A stretch of DNA of 64,000 nucleotides from Actinospica robiniae DSM 44927 (GCF_000504285.1 NZ_KI632511.1:6616154-6680153), one strand, 5' to 3'. Shown: positions 1 through 8,516, numbered from the stretch's first letter. Numbers and translations: made by a program. Notes: generated from the sequence alone by a model not told the origin.

Positions 1-52
1 CTGCTCAGTCCATCCGGGCGCGCGAGACCTTATTTCATGGAGGGGGAAGTCC

Positions 53-373
53 GTGCCTCGAGCACGTCTACGTCGCGGCCTCCCCTGCGCCGCCCCGCAT
101 CGGCGATCTCGGGACGTCTATCAGGTGGCTGCGCCGACCGGACGGCTCGCGCACACGATCTCGGTGCCGCGTGGGGAAGTCGACCGGACCGGAGCGGCCG
201 GCTCTACAGCGGCGTTCGCGGCTGCCGACTACGCCGCGAACGCCGCGCACGAGGTGTTTCGGGTGTCCGCGGGCGACTTCGCGATCACCGCGCCGGCAAT
301 GCTGTCTGCCGGCACTGCTCACCGACTTCTCGCCGCAGATCCGTGGGCGAGTCCGAGATCGAGCGCTGACTGA
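53..373 (+). CDS. Hypothetical small protein or 3' end of a larger gene
   Basis: I do not recognise this reading frame. A GTG at 53 follows a strong ribosome binding site (GGAGGGGG at 40-47), and the stop lies 17 bases before a strong terminator at 390-450, which argues for a real gene end. The product would be 106 residues: an Arg-rich start, then an Ala-rich segment, with no clear membrane segment. The same frame stays open upstream to the window edge, so this could also be the C-terminal part of a longer protein. Codon third positions are GC-rich but not extreme. Confidence is low. Confidence 0.35.
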   Translation: MPRARLRRGLPCAAPHRRSRDVYQVAAPTGRLAHTISVPRGEVDRTGAAGSTAAFAAADYAANAAHEVFRVSAGDFAITAPAMLSAGTAHRLLAADPWASPRSSAD

Positions 374-389
374 GGGTACGCGCTCGACA

Positions 390-455
390 GGGAGTGCCGG
401 ACCCGGCCCTTCGCCAGACCGCACTCTGGCCGGCCGGGTCCGGCACTCCCTTTTC
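390..455 (+). terminator. Rho-independent terminator
   Basis: A perfect 19-bp inverted repeat (390-408 with 432-450) is followed by TTTTCT. It ends the short reading frame at 53-373 and separates it from the parS module. Confidence 0.8.
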
Positions 456-476
456 TCCGTCTCACGGCTTGCGACG

Positions 477-531
477 ATGTTCCACGTGGAACACTATGCA
501 TTACTCTGCATGATATTCCACGTGGAACATC
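477..531. promoter_or_regulatory. parS: Paired parS-like ParB sites, module 1
   Basis: A perfect palindrome GTTCCACGTGGAAC (479-492) is followed 36 bp centre-to-centre by a second site with core TTCCACGTGGAA (516-527) and one mismatched flank (A515/C528). The actinobacterial parS consensus is GTTTCACGTGAAAC, so each site differs by one symmetric T-to-C/A-to-G change. Between the sites lies a smaller inverted repeat, ATGCA...TGCAT. The same layout recurs at 43439-43492. parS sites bind ParB, which loads SMC and segregates chromosomes or spore genomes. The identification rests on the motif alone. Confidence 0.8.
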
Positions 532-560
532 GCTGACCACGCTCCGAACCGCGTGGATCC

Positions 561-2048
561 TCAGTCTGCGGCGGCGATCTCGCCGGCCATCCGCTCCGCG
601 ATCATCAGGGTCGGCAGATGCACATTCGCGCTCGGGATCACCGGCATGATCGACGCGTCCGCGACCCAGAGCCCGTCGACGCCGTAGACCCGGCCCTGCG
701 GATCGACGACCCCGCCCGCCTGCGGATCCGGGCCCATGGCGCAGGTTCCGCATGCGTGGTGATAGGTCCACACCGCGCGGCGCAACGCGTCGGCGAGTTC
801 GGCCGGTTCGTCCGCTCCGGCGCCGAGCCACTGCTCCGGCCCGCCGGCCAGGTCCTTGAGCGGCCCGCGCGTACCGACGTGCCGGGCCGAGCGCACGCCC
901 TCGATCATCGCCGCCAGATCCTCGACCTCGGCCAGCAGATTCAGCGTGATCCGGGGCGGGCGCAGGGGATCCAGCGTCGCGAGCCGCACCCGGCCGCGCG
1001 AGCGCGGGTTCATCACCGTCGCCGAAACCCAGAACATCGTGGGGGTGGAGGCGGGCATGTGCTGCAGCCACGGTCCATCGCCCGCGGCATGACCCGGCGA
1101 TCCCTGCGTCGCCACGACCTGGAAGCGCGGCCCGTCCGGCATCTCCTCGGCCAGTGGCCAGATCACCGAGATCCCCGGATGCTCCTGCAGATTCGCGCCG
1201 ACCCCGGGCAGATCCGAGCGGCACGGCAGCCCGAGCACCGCCAGATCATGGGCCGGTCCGATGCCCGTGCGCAGCAGCACCGTCGGTGAGCCGTACGTCC
1301 CGGCGGCCAGCACCACCCGGTCCGCGCGCACGGTCCGGCCGTTCGCCAGCCGCACTCCGGTCACTCTGCCGCGTTCCAGCAGCACCCGGTCCGCCTGCGC
1401 GTTCGCCAGGATCCTGAGATTCGCGCGATCCCGGGCCGGCCGCAGATAGGTCGCTGCCGCGCTCATCCGCACCCCGGCGATGGTGTTGACCGGCGCCGGT
1501 CCCACGCCGAGGACGCCCGGCCGGTTGTGGTCGTCGACCTCCGGGAACCCGGCCTCGATCAAGGCCTCGAACGCCGCAGCGTTCACCGCGGTCAGTTCCT
1601 TGGGCCCGTAGCGGCGTATCGGCACCGGACCGTGCTGCCCGTGCCAGACGTCGGTGAAGTCGAGGTCTGTCTCGAGTCGCCGGAAGGCCGGCAGCACCTG
1701 CTCGAAGGACCAGCCCGGATTGCCCAGCCGGGCCCAGCCGTCGAAGTCCGCGCTCGCTCCGCGCAACGCGACCGTGCCGTTCGTCGCGCTGCAGCCGCCG
1801 ACCACCTTCGCCCGGGCCACCGGCGTGCCGGTCCGCTCGTCCGTCAGCCCCCAGTCGTGGCTGCCCGCCGAACGCCAGCCGGAACGCAGATCCTCAGGCA
1901 GCGCCTCGGGATCCGGGTAGTCCGGACCCGCCTCGATCAGCGCCACCGTCCGGTCCGGCTGCTCGGTCAGGCGCGCGGCCAGCACACAGCCGGCCGCCCC
2001 GCCCCCGATGATCGCGACATCGACCTGCGCTACGGGCTGGTCGGACAT
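561..2048 (-). CDS. GMC family FAD-dependent oxidoreductase
   Basis: A flavoprotein of the glucose-methanol-choline family that oxidises an alcohol group using FAD. The N-terminal Rossmann motif GGGAAGCVLA, followed by an acidic Glu after the second strand (ALIEAGP), binds the ADP part of FAD. The GGCSATNG segment matches GMC signature 1. A C-terminal YHHACGTCAMG block supplies the active-site His, and the segment around HLPTLMIAERMA closes the FAD site. The length (495 aa) is normal for the family. I chose ATG 2048, which has GGGGG about 7 bases upstream, over the TTG at 2072. It shares strand with the PhyH dioxygenase just upstream, so the two may act on one substrate, which I cannot name. 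Confidence 0.88.
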   Translation of the reverse strand: MSDQPVAQVDVAIIGGGAAGCVLAARLTEQPDRTVALIEAGPDYPDPEALPEDLRSGWRSAGSHDWGLTDERTGTPVARAKVVGGCSATNGTVALRGASADFDGWARLGNPGWSFEQVLPAFRRLETDLDFTDVWHGQHGPVPIRRYGPKELTAVNAAAFEALIEAGFPEVDDHNRPGVLGVGPAPVNTIAGVRMSAAATYLRPARDRANLRILANAQADRVLLERGRVTGVRLANGRTVRADRVVLAAGTYGSPTVLLRTGIGPAHDLAVLGLPCRSDLPGVGANLQEHPGISVIWPLAEEMPDGPRFQVVATQGSPGHAAGDGPWLQHMPASTPTMFWVSATVMNPRSRGRVRLATLDPLRPPRITLNLLAEVEDLAAMIEGVRSARHVGTRGPLKDLAGGPEQWLGAGADEPAELADALRRAVWTYHHACGTCAMGPDPQAGGVVDPQGRVYGVDGLWVADASIMPVIPSANVHLPTLMIAERMAGEIAAAD

Positions 2049-2191
2049 GAATGTGCCCCCAATCCGGCTCAAGGCGGCGAATCGGGGGCACTCCTACCCG
2101 CTCCGGACGCGGCGTACGCACCGCGCGCCGTCCGCAGACAGTGCGCGGTGGGCGCGGAACCAGCGCTGCGCGCCGCCGCGGATACCGTGGG

Positions 2192-3112
2192 TCAGCGGTT
2201 GTTGTTCACCTTCATGTCGAGCAGGTTGCGCTCGCGCAGGTACTCGCGCAGCGGGTAGCTGTCGCCGATGCCCCAGTAGGACAGCGCGTCCTTGCCCGCG
2301 CCGAGCAGCTGCTGCTGGATCGGGGTCAGCTCGTTCCACCACGGGTGCTCGGGCGTGATGACCCGGTCCTCGTGCGGCGCGATCCAGCGGTAGGTCCAGC
2401 CGATGAACAGGCAGCGCCGGTCGATGTCGGAGTAGTTGTCCGAACGGCCGTGGTAGATCCGGCGGTCGAAGAGCACCACATCGCCCTTGTTCGCGCACAC
2501 CTCGATCGCGCCCTCGGGCTGCTCGAAGTCCAGCGACAGGTCCTCCGGCCGGGCCAGCCGGCTGGTCTTGTGCGAGCCCGGGATGCACATGAAGTTGCCG
2601 CGCCCCGGCTCGGACAGGTCGGAGAGGTAGAACGCGGTGCGGATCGAGAGCAGCGGACGTTCCGGCCCGGTCTCGATCTCCAGGTTCTGCCGGCCGCCGT
2701 CCTGGTGCCAGCGCCAGGTCTTGCGGGTCTCGGCCGGGACGCCCGGGTGGATGTCGATGTGGTGGTGGTAGGCGTGGATGTTCCAGCCGAGGATGCCCCA
2801 CACCAGCGGGAAGACCGTGGGCAGTTCCAGCAGCTCGAGGAAGACCTTGTCCCGGTGCAGGAAGCCCATCAGGTGCATGCTCTGGTCGCGCTTGTCCAGC
2901 CGGCCCTCGGCCTTCTGCTTCGCGTAGACCCGGTCCTGCGCCTCGATCAGCCGTTCCATCAGCTCGGCCGGTATCGCGTCGCGGATGATGAAGAAACCGT
3001 CACGGTCGAACGCGGAGCGCTGCTCGTCCGTGATCAGGATGCCCTCGTAAGGCACGGTCGGACGCTCGCTCCCGGCGGCCTCCGGTATGGACTCTCCCAT
3101 CATCATGGACAT
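2192..3112 (-). CDS. Phytanoyl-CoA dioxygenase (PhyH) family protein
   Basis: A non-haem Fe(II)/2-oxoglutarate dioxygenase of the PhyH family, which hydroxylates small molecules or acyl chains. The iron ligands are visible as the HxD of RWHQDGG and the distal His in YHGRSDN, with an Arg nearby to hold 2-oxoglutarate. The protein is about 306 aa, a usual length, with no signal peptide. ATG 3112 has a GGGGG site 9 bases upstream; a TTG three codons earlier is less likely. About 140 bases downstream is the GMC oxidoreductase on the same strand. Ectoine hydroxylase was considered, but its signature is absent. Confidence 0.85.
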   Translation of the reverse strand: MSMMMGESIPEAAGSERPTVPYEGILITDEQRSAFDRDGFFIIRDAIPAELMERLIEAQDRVYAKQKAEGRLDKRDQSMHLMGFLHRDKVFLELLELPTVFPLVWGILGWNIHAYHHHIDIHPGVPAETRKTWRWHQDGGRQNLEIETGPERPLLSIRTAFYLSDLSEPGRGNFMCIPGSHKTSRLARPEDLSLDFEQPEGAIEVCANKGDVVLFDRRIYHGRSDNYSDIDRRCLFIGWTYRWIAPHEDRVITPEHPWWNELTPIQQQLLGAGKDALSYWGIGDSYPLREYLRERNLLDMKVNNNR

Positions 3113-3463
3113 AGTGCGCAACCCCCTTCTCGAGGAACTCTCCCGGGTACCACCCGCGAGCGGGAAACCGGCTGCCCTAGAGACGCGTCGGGCACGGCTC
3201 CGGTTGCAGCGACCCCCCGGACTCTACGCGATCCGCGCCGGTCACGGTACGTCGCGCGTCGCTCCGCGGACGTCACAGGACGGCCCCGGCAGGGCCGCCA
3301 GTTCGTCGGCTAGGCAAGTCCGAGCGCAGATGAGCGAGAAGCCGTACTTGCCTACTGGGGCAGCGGTCGCTGGCTTGGGACCGCGGCAAAGAGCTCGCCC
3401 AGCACGCCAGTGACGATCCACGCCGTGGCGTCGGCCCTCAACTAGGACAATGTGTTGCATTGA

Positions 3464-3757
3464 TGCCTCGAAGCTAGTCAATACTCATCGGCCGAGTACC
3501 GCAAGGTACTGAGCAGTCACGGCATCTCGCCATCCATGAGAAAACGGGGCATGTGCTGGGCCAATGCGACGGCCGAGTCCTTCAGTGCCACCATCAGGAA
3601 CGAGCTGATATACCCGACCTCGTATCAGGCCAGGAAGCATGCGGAGCGTGACAGGGCCGCGTACACCGAGCTGTTCTTCAATCGCCAACGCCTTCACTCA
3701 GGGCTCGGCTGCAGGACAGGCGTGCCGCCGGCGGCGCGATTCAGCGAGTGCCAGTGA
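3464..3757 (+). pseudogene. IS3-family transposase OrfB, C-terminal remnant
   Basis: Only the end of a DDE integrase core remains. The frame reads ASQYSSAEYRKVL, then NATAESF with the catalytic Glu, then ELFFNRQRLHSGLG, which is the classic IS3 OrfB finish. A stop at 3461 and loss of everything upstream remove the first two catalytic Asp residues, so it is dead. It ends in a 23-base stretch that recurs at 5721-5743, suggesting the same element once lay at both ends of the 2-kb segment between. It belongs to a different IS3 subtype from the copies at 51 and 55 kb. Confidence 0.8.
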
Positions 3758-3758
3758 G
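3736..3758 (+). repeat. Direct repeat, copy 1 (IS3 3' end)
   Basis: A 23-base stretch, GCGATTCAGCGAGTGCCAG and the following TGAG, encodes the last residues ARFSECQ-stop of the IS3 remnant. The copy at 5721-5743 differs at one base and has the same orientation. The repeats enclose the kinase fragments and the ketopantoate reductase gene. Confidence 0.7.
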
Positions 3759-3773
3759 GAGGTCGCTGCTCAC

Positions 3774-4114
3774 ATGATCCACCAAGCCTTCGAACCGCTC
3801 GCCAGCACTGGCGACGACGTAGCTGGGCCGGGGAGAACGACGTCACGCCGCTGGAACAGCGCGCGCTGTCGGCGTTCCACAGGCAGCGCGACGGACGCGA
3901 CCCGCTCTCCCTTACGCTGATCGGTGGCTACGCCGGTTCGGGCAAGAGCGAGTTCGCCAACTTCCTGTCCTCGATTACCGGGTGGCCGATTTTCGACAAG
4001 GACATCCTGACCCGTGCCCTCGTTGAGCAGGTTGCGTACGACCACTACGTGGCAGAGAGCTCGATGAACGCTGCTGTGGCGCTGGCGGACCGAGCTGGTG
4101 AGATTGCTCGGTAA
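3774..4114 (+). pseudogene. AAA-type P-loop kinase fragment
   Basis: From about 3830 the frame encodes ENDVTPLEQRAL, then a Walker A loop GGYAGSGKSEFA and WPIFDKDILTR. This resembles predicted small-molecule kinases that normally have more than 150 further residues. Here the sequence departs from the family after about Glu-Gln and stops at 4112, so the C-terminal half is missing or replaced. The likely N-terminus (ATG 3774) lies in another frame, joined near a GGGG run at 3830, implying a one-base indel. It abuts the guanylate-kinase-like gene by 2 bases, which suggests the two were once one operon. Confidence 0.55.
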
Positions 4115-4116
4115 AT

Positions 4117-4688
4117 ATGGCTCGGTGGGGCATGACCTACTCGGGCGTTCTGCTCTACGGACCGCCGGCGAGTGGCAAGAGCACGGTTACGGCTGTGCTC
4201 AGTGGGCTCGATGAGCGGTTCACGCTTTTCGAGCGGCTGAGGGTGTCGGCGGTGCCGAAGTCCGGCTACCGGAACGTGACGGTGGCGGAAGCGAACTCTC
4301 TTGCCGCACAAGGCCAGATTCTCTATGAGAACGAGCGATACGGGAATCGCTACATCGTGGATCGAGCAGAGATCGAGCGCCTGAATTCGATGGCTCGTAT
4401 CCCTATTCTCCATCTGGGCCAGATCGACGGCATCCGTGCGGTGCAGGTGATTGGGCCGTGGCTGACCGTGAGCCTTTTTGCGGCTGGGAGACAGCTATGA
4501 AGAGAAGCGAGGCGCGCGGCGATTCCGATGTGGTGGCGCGGCTTACGGCGTGGGATCAGACGGAAGCTGACGTGGCCGAACATTCCGGCTATAGATTTCA
4601 TATTGAGCTGAACTCAGAGCGGGTTGGCCCGACAGAGGCGGCTCATCTGATTCTCTGTCAGTTCCATGAGCCTTCGTCGCCAGCTTGA
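4117..4688 (+). pseudogene. Guanylate-kinase-like P-loop protein, frameshifted
   Basis: The first frame (4117-4500) has a Walker A motif LLYGPPASGKSTVT and reads like a guanylate-kinase-type phosphotransferase up to WLTVSLF. It then runs out of homology and stops. The matching continuation (ETAMKRSEARGDSDVV and LTAWDQTEADVAEH, typical of the guanylate kinase lid and C-terminus) is in another frame ending at 4688. The switch falls at a T5 run, 4475-4479; one extra T would restore a single protein of about 190 aa. It is either a disabled gene, a case of slippage on the run, or an assembly error. Its 3' end overlaps the opposing gene at 4543-5670. Confidence 0.6.
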
Positions 4689-5670
4689 GTACGAGCTCGG
4701 GTGGGAAGCCCCCAGGCTGAGACCTAGAGCCCGCGAGGCTGTTGACCACATTTCGAAGGAACTCGTTGACCGGGCAGGGGATGCCGTGCAGACGTCCCAT
4801 GGCCACGATCTCGCCGTTCAGATAGTCGACCTCGACGGTCGTGAGCCCCCGCTTGAGGCTCTGCCACGTCGACCCGCCGCCGCGTGGACGTCCCGGAATG
4901 TCGGCAACGTGGAAGTTGTCGCCGCGCTCGGCGTAGGCGGCCTTGAGATTGATGGGCGTGATTCCAGCGGCGCGATGGACGGCTTCACCCTCGGCCTCAG
5001 CGAGGCGGGTGAGCTCTGCCGCCGCAGGCGACGACGTGCGCCCGCACGCGGCTTGAATCGCGTTCGAGAGGTTGCGCAGTAGCTTGCCGTACTTCCAAGA
5101 CATGATGTCGGAGGTGGCGTACGCGGCGAATCCCGCGTCGTTGAAGTCCTCGGCGAACGCGAGGGCACCCGCGTCAGGCGTGGAGCCATCGCAATCAACT
5201 GGGTTCCCGACCCTCCCGATATCGAGAATGCCGAAGCCGGGTGCGCCCTCGGCCACGATGACGCCGGGCTCGGCCAGCGTGGCGGGCAGCCATGCGCACA
5301 CGCCATAGACGCACTCGAAGTACCTCAGCGCTGTGAACTCGTTAGCCACGCCGTTCTGAGCGCAAATCAGCGGAAGCCGCACGCTCGTGGGTTGCGAGCT
5401 CCACTGCCGGAGCAGCGGCAAGCTGTCCTGGCTCTTCACTGCGAGGATCAGAACATCGTCCGTAGTGAACGTCAGCGCCTCGGGTCCGCTGACGCTTCGC
5501 ACAGACGGCCTGAGCGTCTGGGACGGCGTCACGAGCGTCAGCCCGGACGCCTGCAGCGACTCCAGGTGAGCTCCCCGGGCCACCAGGACCACATCATGCC
5601 CCGCCGCAGCGAGCGCGCCACCGATCGTGCCGCCGACGCTGCCGGCGCCAATCACGATGTACCGCGTCAT
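4543..5670 (-). CDS. Ketopantoate reductase-like (ApbA/PanE) dehydrogenase
   Basis: An NAD(P)H-dependent 2-hydroxyacid dehydrogenase-type protein. The N-terminus has the Rossmann motif VIGAGSVGGTIGGALA. The middle carries the conserved LAVKSQ, CAQNGVANE and WKYGKLLRNL blocks of the PanE family, the last providing the catalytic Lys. Pantoate biosynthesis is possible, but many paralogues have other substrates. ATG 5670 has GGAGG 5 bases before it. At 375 aa it is longer than usual. The last 48 or so residues lie antisense to the end of the guanylate-kinase-like gene and look non-homologous, as if a junction had removed the native stop. Confidence 0.8.
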   Translation of the reverse strand: MTRYIVIGAGSVGGTIGGALAAAGHDVVLVARGAHLESLQASGLTLVTPSQTLRPSVRSVSGPEALTFTTDDVLILAVKSQDSLPLLRQWSSQPTSVRLPLICAQNGVANEFTALRYFECVYGVCAWLPATLAEPGVIVAEGAPGFGILDIGRVGNPVDCDGSTPDAGALAFAEDFNDAGFAAYATSDIMSWKYGKLLRNLSNAIQAACGRTSSPAAAELTRLAEAEGEAVHRAAGITPINLKAAYAERGDNFHVADIPGRPRGGGSTWQSLKRGLTTVEVDYLNGEIVAMGRLHGIPCPVNEFLRNVVNSLAGSRSQPGGFPPELVLKLATKAHGTDRESDEPPLSGQPALSSAQYEIYSRNVRPRQLPSDPTP

Positions 5671-5720
5671 ATGGCCCTCCAGCCCGTATCACGCCTGTTG
5701 CACCGACGCTGATCGCCAGC

Positions 5721-5743
5721 GCGATTCAGTGAGTGCCAGTGAG
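5721..5743 (+). repeat. Direct repeat, copy 2 (IS3 3' end scar)
   Basis: Twenty-two of 23 bases match 3736-3758 in the same orientation, and the same frame would again read ARFSECQ-stop. No further IS sequence is visible here, so this is a scar. It lies 60 bases from the 3' end of tRNA-Tyr and marks the right edge of the inserted segment. Confidence 0.65.
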
Positions 5744-5755
5744 AGAAAAGCAAAC

Positions 5756-5789
5756 AGCCCCCGGTCTGCGTTTCCGCAGCTCAGGGGCT
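5756..5789 (-). terminator. Terminator of tRNA-Tyr
   Basis: An interrupted hairpin pairs AGCCCC with GGGGCT and CTGCG with CGCAG around a TTTC loop. On the minus strand it is followed by a T-rich stretch. It lies just past the 3' end of the tRNA. Confidence 0.65.
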
Positions 5790-5803
5790 CATTCTCGCTG
5801 GTG

Positions 5804-5884
5804 TGGCAGGTGAAGGATTCGAACCTTCGTAGCTTACGCGACGGATTTACAGTCCGCTCCCATTGGCCGCTCGGGCAACCTGCC
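5804..5884 (-). tRNA. tRNA-Tyr (GTA)
   Basis: Read on the minus strand, the acceptor stem GGCAGGT at 5884 pairs with ACCTGCC near 5805. The anticodon loop contains GTA, the variable arm is long as in bacterial tRNA-Tyr, and the T-loop GGTTCGAATCC is intact. The 3' CCA is not fully encoded. A scar of foreign DNA lies just downstream. Confidence 0.95.
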
Positions 5885-6235
5885 TGGGTGATCGGCCCCT
5901 CGCGGGGCGACCTCGGAAAGATTACCTCATGGCGGGGGGTGCTTCGCAACCGGCTTTGGCGGGGCGGGGGCGGGGCCCGGTGTGGGCGCGGAGGGTGGGG
6001 GCTTGGGCGCGGTGGGTGGTGGGATGCGGTGTTCGGGTCAGCGGGTCATTGGACATTTAGCTCGTTCGTGGGCGCGTCTGTTCGGGGGGCGTTAGGCCGG
6101 GCAGGTCATCTGCGCCGCCGCTCACACAATGGGCGGGCTCGGCCGCTGCAACGCGCTGCCTCGTGCCCACAACTCAAGCCTTAGACGCCACGCCCTCGGA
6201 CCTCGGACTCGGACCTTCGGAAGGCCAAGCTGCCC
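5885..6235. other. Intergenic, no gene seen
   Basis: This 350-base gap holds the tRNA-Tyr promoter region and a strongly G-biased stretch at 5930-6030. I see no convincing coding sequence; the frames that cross it have poor starts and no recognisable motifs. Confidence 0.5.
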
Positions 6236-8404
6236 ATGCCCCGTCGACGTTTCTCTTCGCGCTCCCCATTCTCCCCGCCCCCGCCCCGATCGGCGCGCCG
6301 GAAGGCGCGCCGTGCGCTGTGCGGGATCACGGTCACCGCGACCGGGCTGTGCCTGGCCGGGTCGCTGACGCTCGGGTCGGGGGACGCGTCCGCCGCGCCT
6401 CTTTCCGCGCTGGCCGCCGCCTCCGCCGCAGCTTCCGCGTCCACCGCCACCGCCGCCGGCTCCGGCACCGCCGCCAGCGCGCTGGTGAGCGTGGCCGGGG
6501 TGCGGCCGGGCTGGGCCACGGCGGCTTCGGCGCAGGGGGCGGCGCCTTCAGGGGCGTTGACGACGCGGGTGTTCCTCGGGACGCCGGACGCGAAGGGGCT
6601 GGCCGCTTACGCGACTGCCGTCTCGACGCCGGGGGGCAGTTCGTACCGGCACTACCTGAGCACCTCGGCTGCCGCCAAGCGCTACGGGCCGAGCGCAGCC
6701 GAAGCTTCGGACGTGTCTGCTTGGCTGCGCAAGCAGGGGCTCACTGTCACCTCTGTGACCGGGCAATACGTGTCCGCTACCGGCAGCGTCTCGGCCGTCG
6801 ACCATGCTTACGGCATCACGCTGCGCAGCTACGCGCTGCCGGGCGGCGGGTCGGCGGTGGCGCCGGACCGCGACCCGCAGATTCCTGCTTCACTCGCTCC
6901 GTCGGTGGCCACGATCACGGGACTGACGAGCGCTTCGCTCCCCATGTACGCGCAGCACGTCACGGCTGCGGCGGCCTCGCAGGACCTGCGGACGGGGCGC
7001 GGCGGCGGCAAGACACCCACCGGGCCGCTGATCCCGACTCCCTGTTCGGACTACTACGGACAGGTCGCCGACACCACCGACCCAGCGTTCTCCGGCGTCA
7101 AGGAGCCCTACACCGTCTGCGGGTACTCGGCTTCGCAGCTCCGCTCGGCCTATGGCGCGGTCGGACACTCGGGTCGTGATGCGACGGTCGCGATCGTCGA
7201 CGCGTACGCCTCGGGCACCATGCTTTCCGACGCCGACACTTGGTCGTCACACAACAAGCTCCCGGCCTTCGCTCCGGGGCAGTACACGCAGGTCGTCACG
7301 CAGTCCGCATGGAACAACGTGAATGAGTGCGGCGGCACGGCCGGGTGGGCGGCCGAGGAGTCGCTGGATGTCGAGGCCGTGCACGCCATGGCCCCTAGCG
7401 CCAAGGTCCTGTACTACGGCGCCAACTCCTGCCAGGACTCTGACCTCCTGGCGGCACTGACCGATCTGATCACGCATCACCGCGCCGACGTCATCTCCGA
7501 CTCCTGGGGCGGTCCGCTGCACTCCACCGCCGGCGACGAGTCGGCGTCGACGATCGCCGAGTACGAGCACCTGTTCCAGCTCGCGGCCGTCGAGGGAATC
7601 ACGGTGAACTTCTCCTCCGGCGACTGCGGGGCCAACGACCCTGCCACCTCGTGCGGTAGCGGGGAGGGCTCCAGCTACGCGCAGACCACGTTCCCGGCCT
7701 CGGATCCGTGGGTGACCGCGGTGGGCGGGACCTCCGCTGCCGTCAACGCGCACGGGAAGCTCGCTTGGAGCACGTCTTGGGGAACCGACGCGTGGCTTCT
7801 GACCGGCAACGGCGCCAACGCCACGTGGCAGTCGCTGGGCTGGATCTTCGGAGGCGGCGGAGGCGCCTCGGCCGACTTCCCGCAGCCGCACTACCAGCGG
7901 GCTGACGTGCCGTCGTCTCTGGCCAAGTCGCTGCTGACCGGCGGCACCGCGCCCAGCGCGCGGCGCGTCGTACCCGATCTCTCGCTCGACGCGGATCCCT
8001 TCACCGGCATGCTCGTCGGCCAGACCCAGCAGCTGCCCACGGGCGCCACCGGGTACGCCGAGGCCGCCATCGGCGGGACCAGCCTGGCCAGCCCGCTGCT
8101 CGCCGGGTTGGAGGCGGACGCGATCACGGAGCGCGGCGGCGCGCCGCTCGGCTTCATCAACCCGACGCTCTACTGGATCGGGCCGGAGCACCACGGCAGC
8201 GTGGACGCGCTGCACGACGTGCTGGACAAGCCGTCGGGAGTGGCCACGCCGATCGCCGAGGTCTTCCCGCCGTACCAGGGGCAGCCTGCCGCGATGGCCG
8301 GCCTCGGCGACGACCTGAGCCTGCACGCCGGTTACGGCTACGACGACGCCACCGGCATCGGCACGCCGGGCCCCTTGTTCATCGAGGAGCTGGCCGCGGG
8401 CTGA
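6236..8404 (+). CDS. Secreted sedolisin (S53) serine-carboxyl protease
   Basis: An exported pepstatin-insensitive protease, a family that typically works at acid pH. An Arg-rich N-terminus and a hydrophobic stretch to about residue 55 form the signal peptide. A kumamolisin-type pro-domain follows (LGTPDAKGLAAYATAVS, SSYRHYLS), to about residue 240. The catalytic residues can be read: Glu374 and Asp378 (EESLDVEAV), oxyanion Asp463 (SSGDCG) and Ser616 (GGTSLASP). The final GYDDATGIGTP is the calcium site. The total of 722 aa is normal for a prepro-sedolisin. It stands alone as a single transcription unit. Confidence 0.93.
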   Translation: MPRRRFSSRSPFSPPPPRSARRKARRALCGITVTATGLCLAGSLTLGSGDASAAPLSALAAASAAASASTATAAGSGTAASALVSVAGVRPGWATAASAQGAAPSGALTTRVFLGTPDAKGLAAYATAVSTPGGSSYRHYLSTSAAAKRYGPSAAEASDVSAWLRKQGLTVTSVTGQYVSATGSVSAVDHAYGITLRSYALPGGGSAVAPDRDPQIPASLAPSVATITGLTSASLPMYAQHVTAAAASQDLRTGRGGGKTPTGPLIPTPCSDYYGQVADTTDPAFSGVKEPYTVCGYSASQLRSAYGAVGHSGRDATVAIVDAYASGTMLSDADTWSSHNKLPAFAPGQYTQVVTQSAWNNVNECGGTAGWAAEESLDVEAVHAMAPSAKVLYYGANSCQDSDLLAALTDLITHHRADVISDSWGGPLHSTAGDESASTIAEYEHLFQLAAVEGITVNFSSGDCGANDPATSCGSGEGSSYAQTTFPASDPWVTAVGGTSAAVNAHGKLAWSTSWGTDAWLLTGNGANATWQSLGWIFGGGGGASADFPQPHYQRADVPSSLAKSLLTGGTAPSARRVVPDLSLDADPFTGMLVGQTQQLPTGATGYAEAAIGGTSLASPLLAGLEADAITERGGAPLGFINPTLYWIGPEHHGSVDALHDVLDKPSGVATPIAEVFPPYQGQPAAMAGLGDDLSLHAGYGYDDATGIGTPGPLFIEELAAG

Positions 8405-8516
8405 CGCGCCTCTCGCCGCACCCCGCGCGGCCCGATCCGCCTGCCGGACTCGATAGAGTTCGAGGGATAACGGACCGGTGACGTGCGGGGTGTGCCCGAG
8501 GCTTAAGGAGGCCCAG

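Noticed and set aside
171-536. Small plus-strand frame ending with two FHVEH peptides
   Set aside because: The FHVEH peptide is just translated parS sequence; the frame crosses a terminator and has no other support.
2048-2072. TTG start for the GMC oxidoreductase
   Set aside because: ATG 2048 has a ribosome binding site and gives the usual N-terminus directly before the Rossmann motif.
2192-3112. Ectoine hydroxylase for the PhyH protein
   Set aside because: The EctD signature around the HxD motif is not present and no ect genes are nearby.
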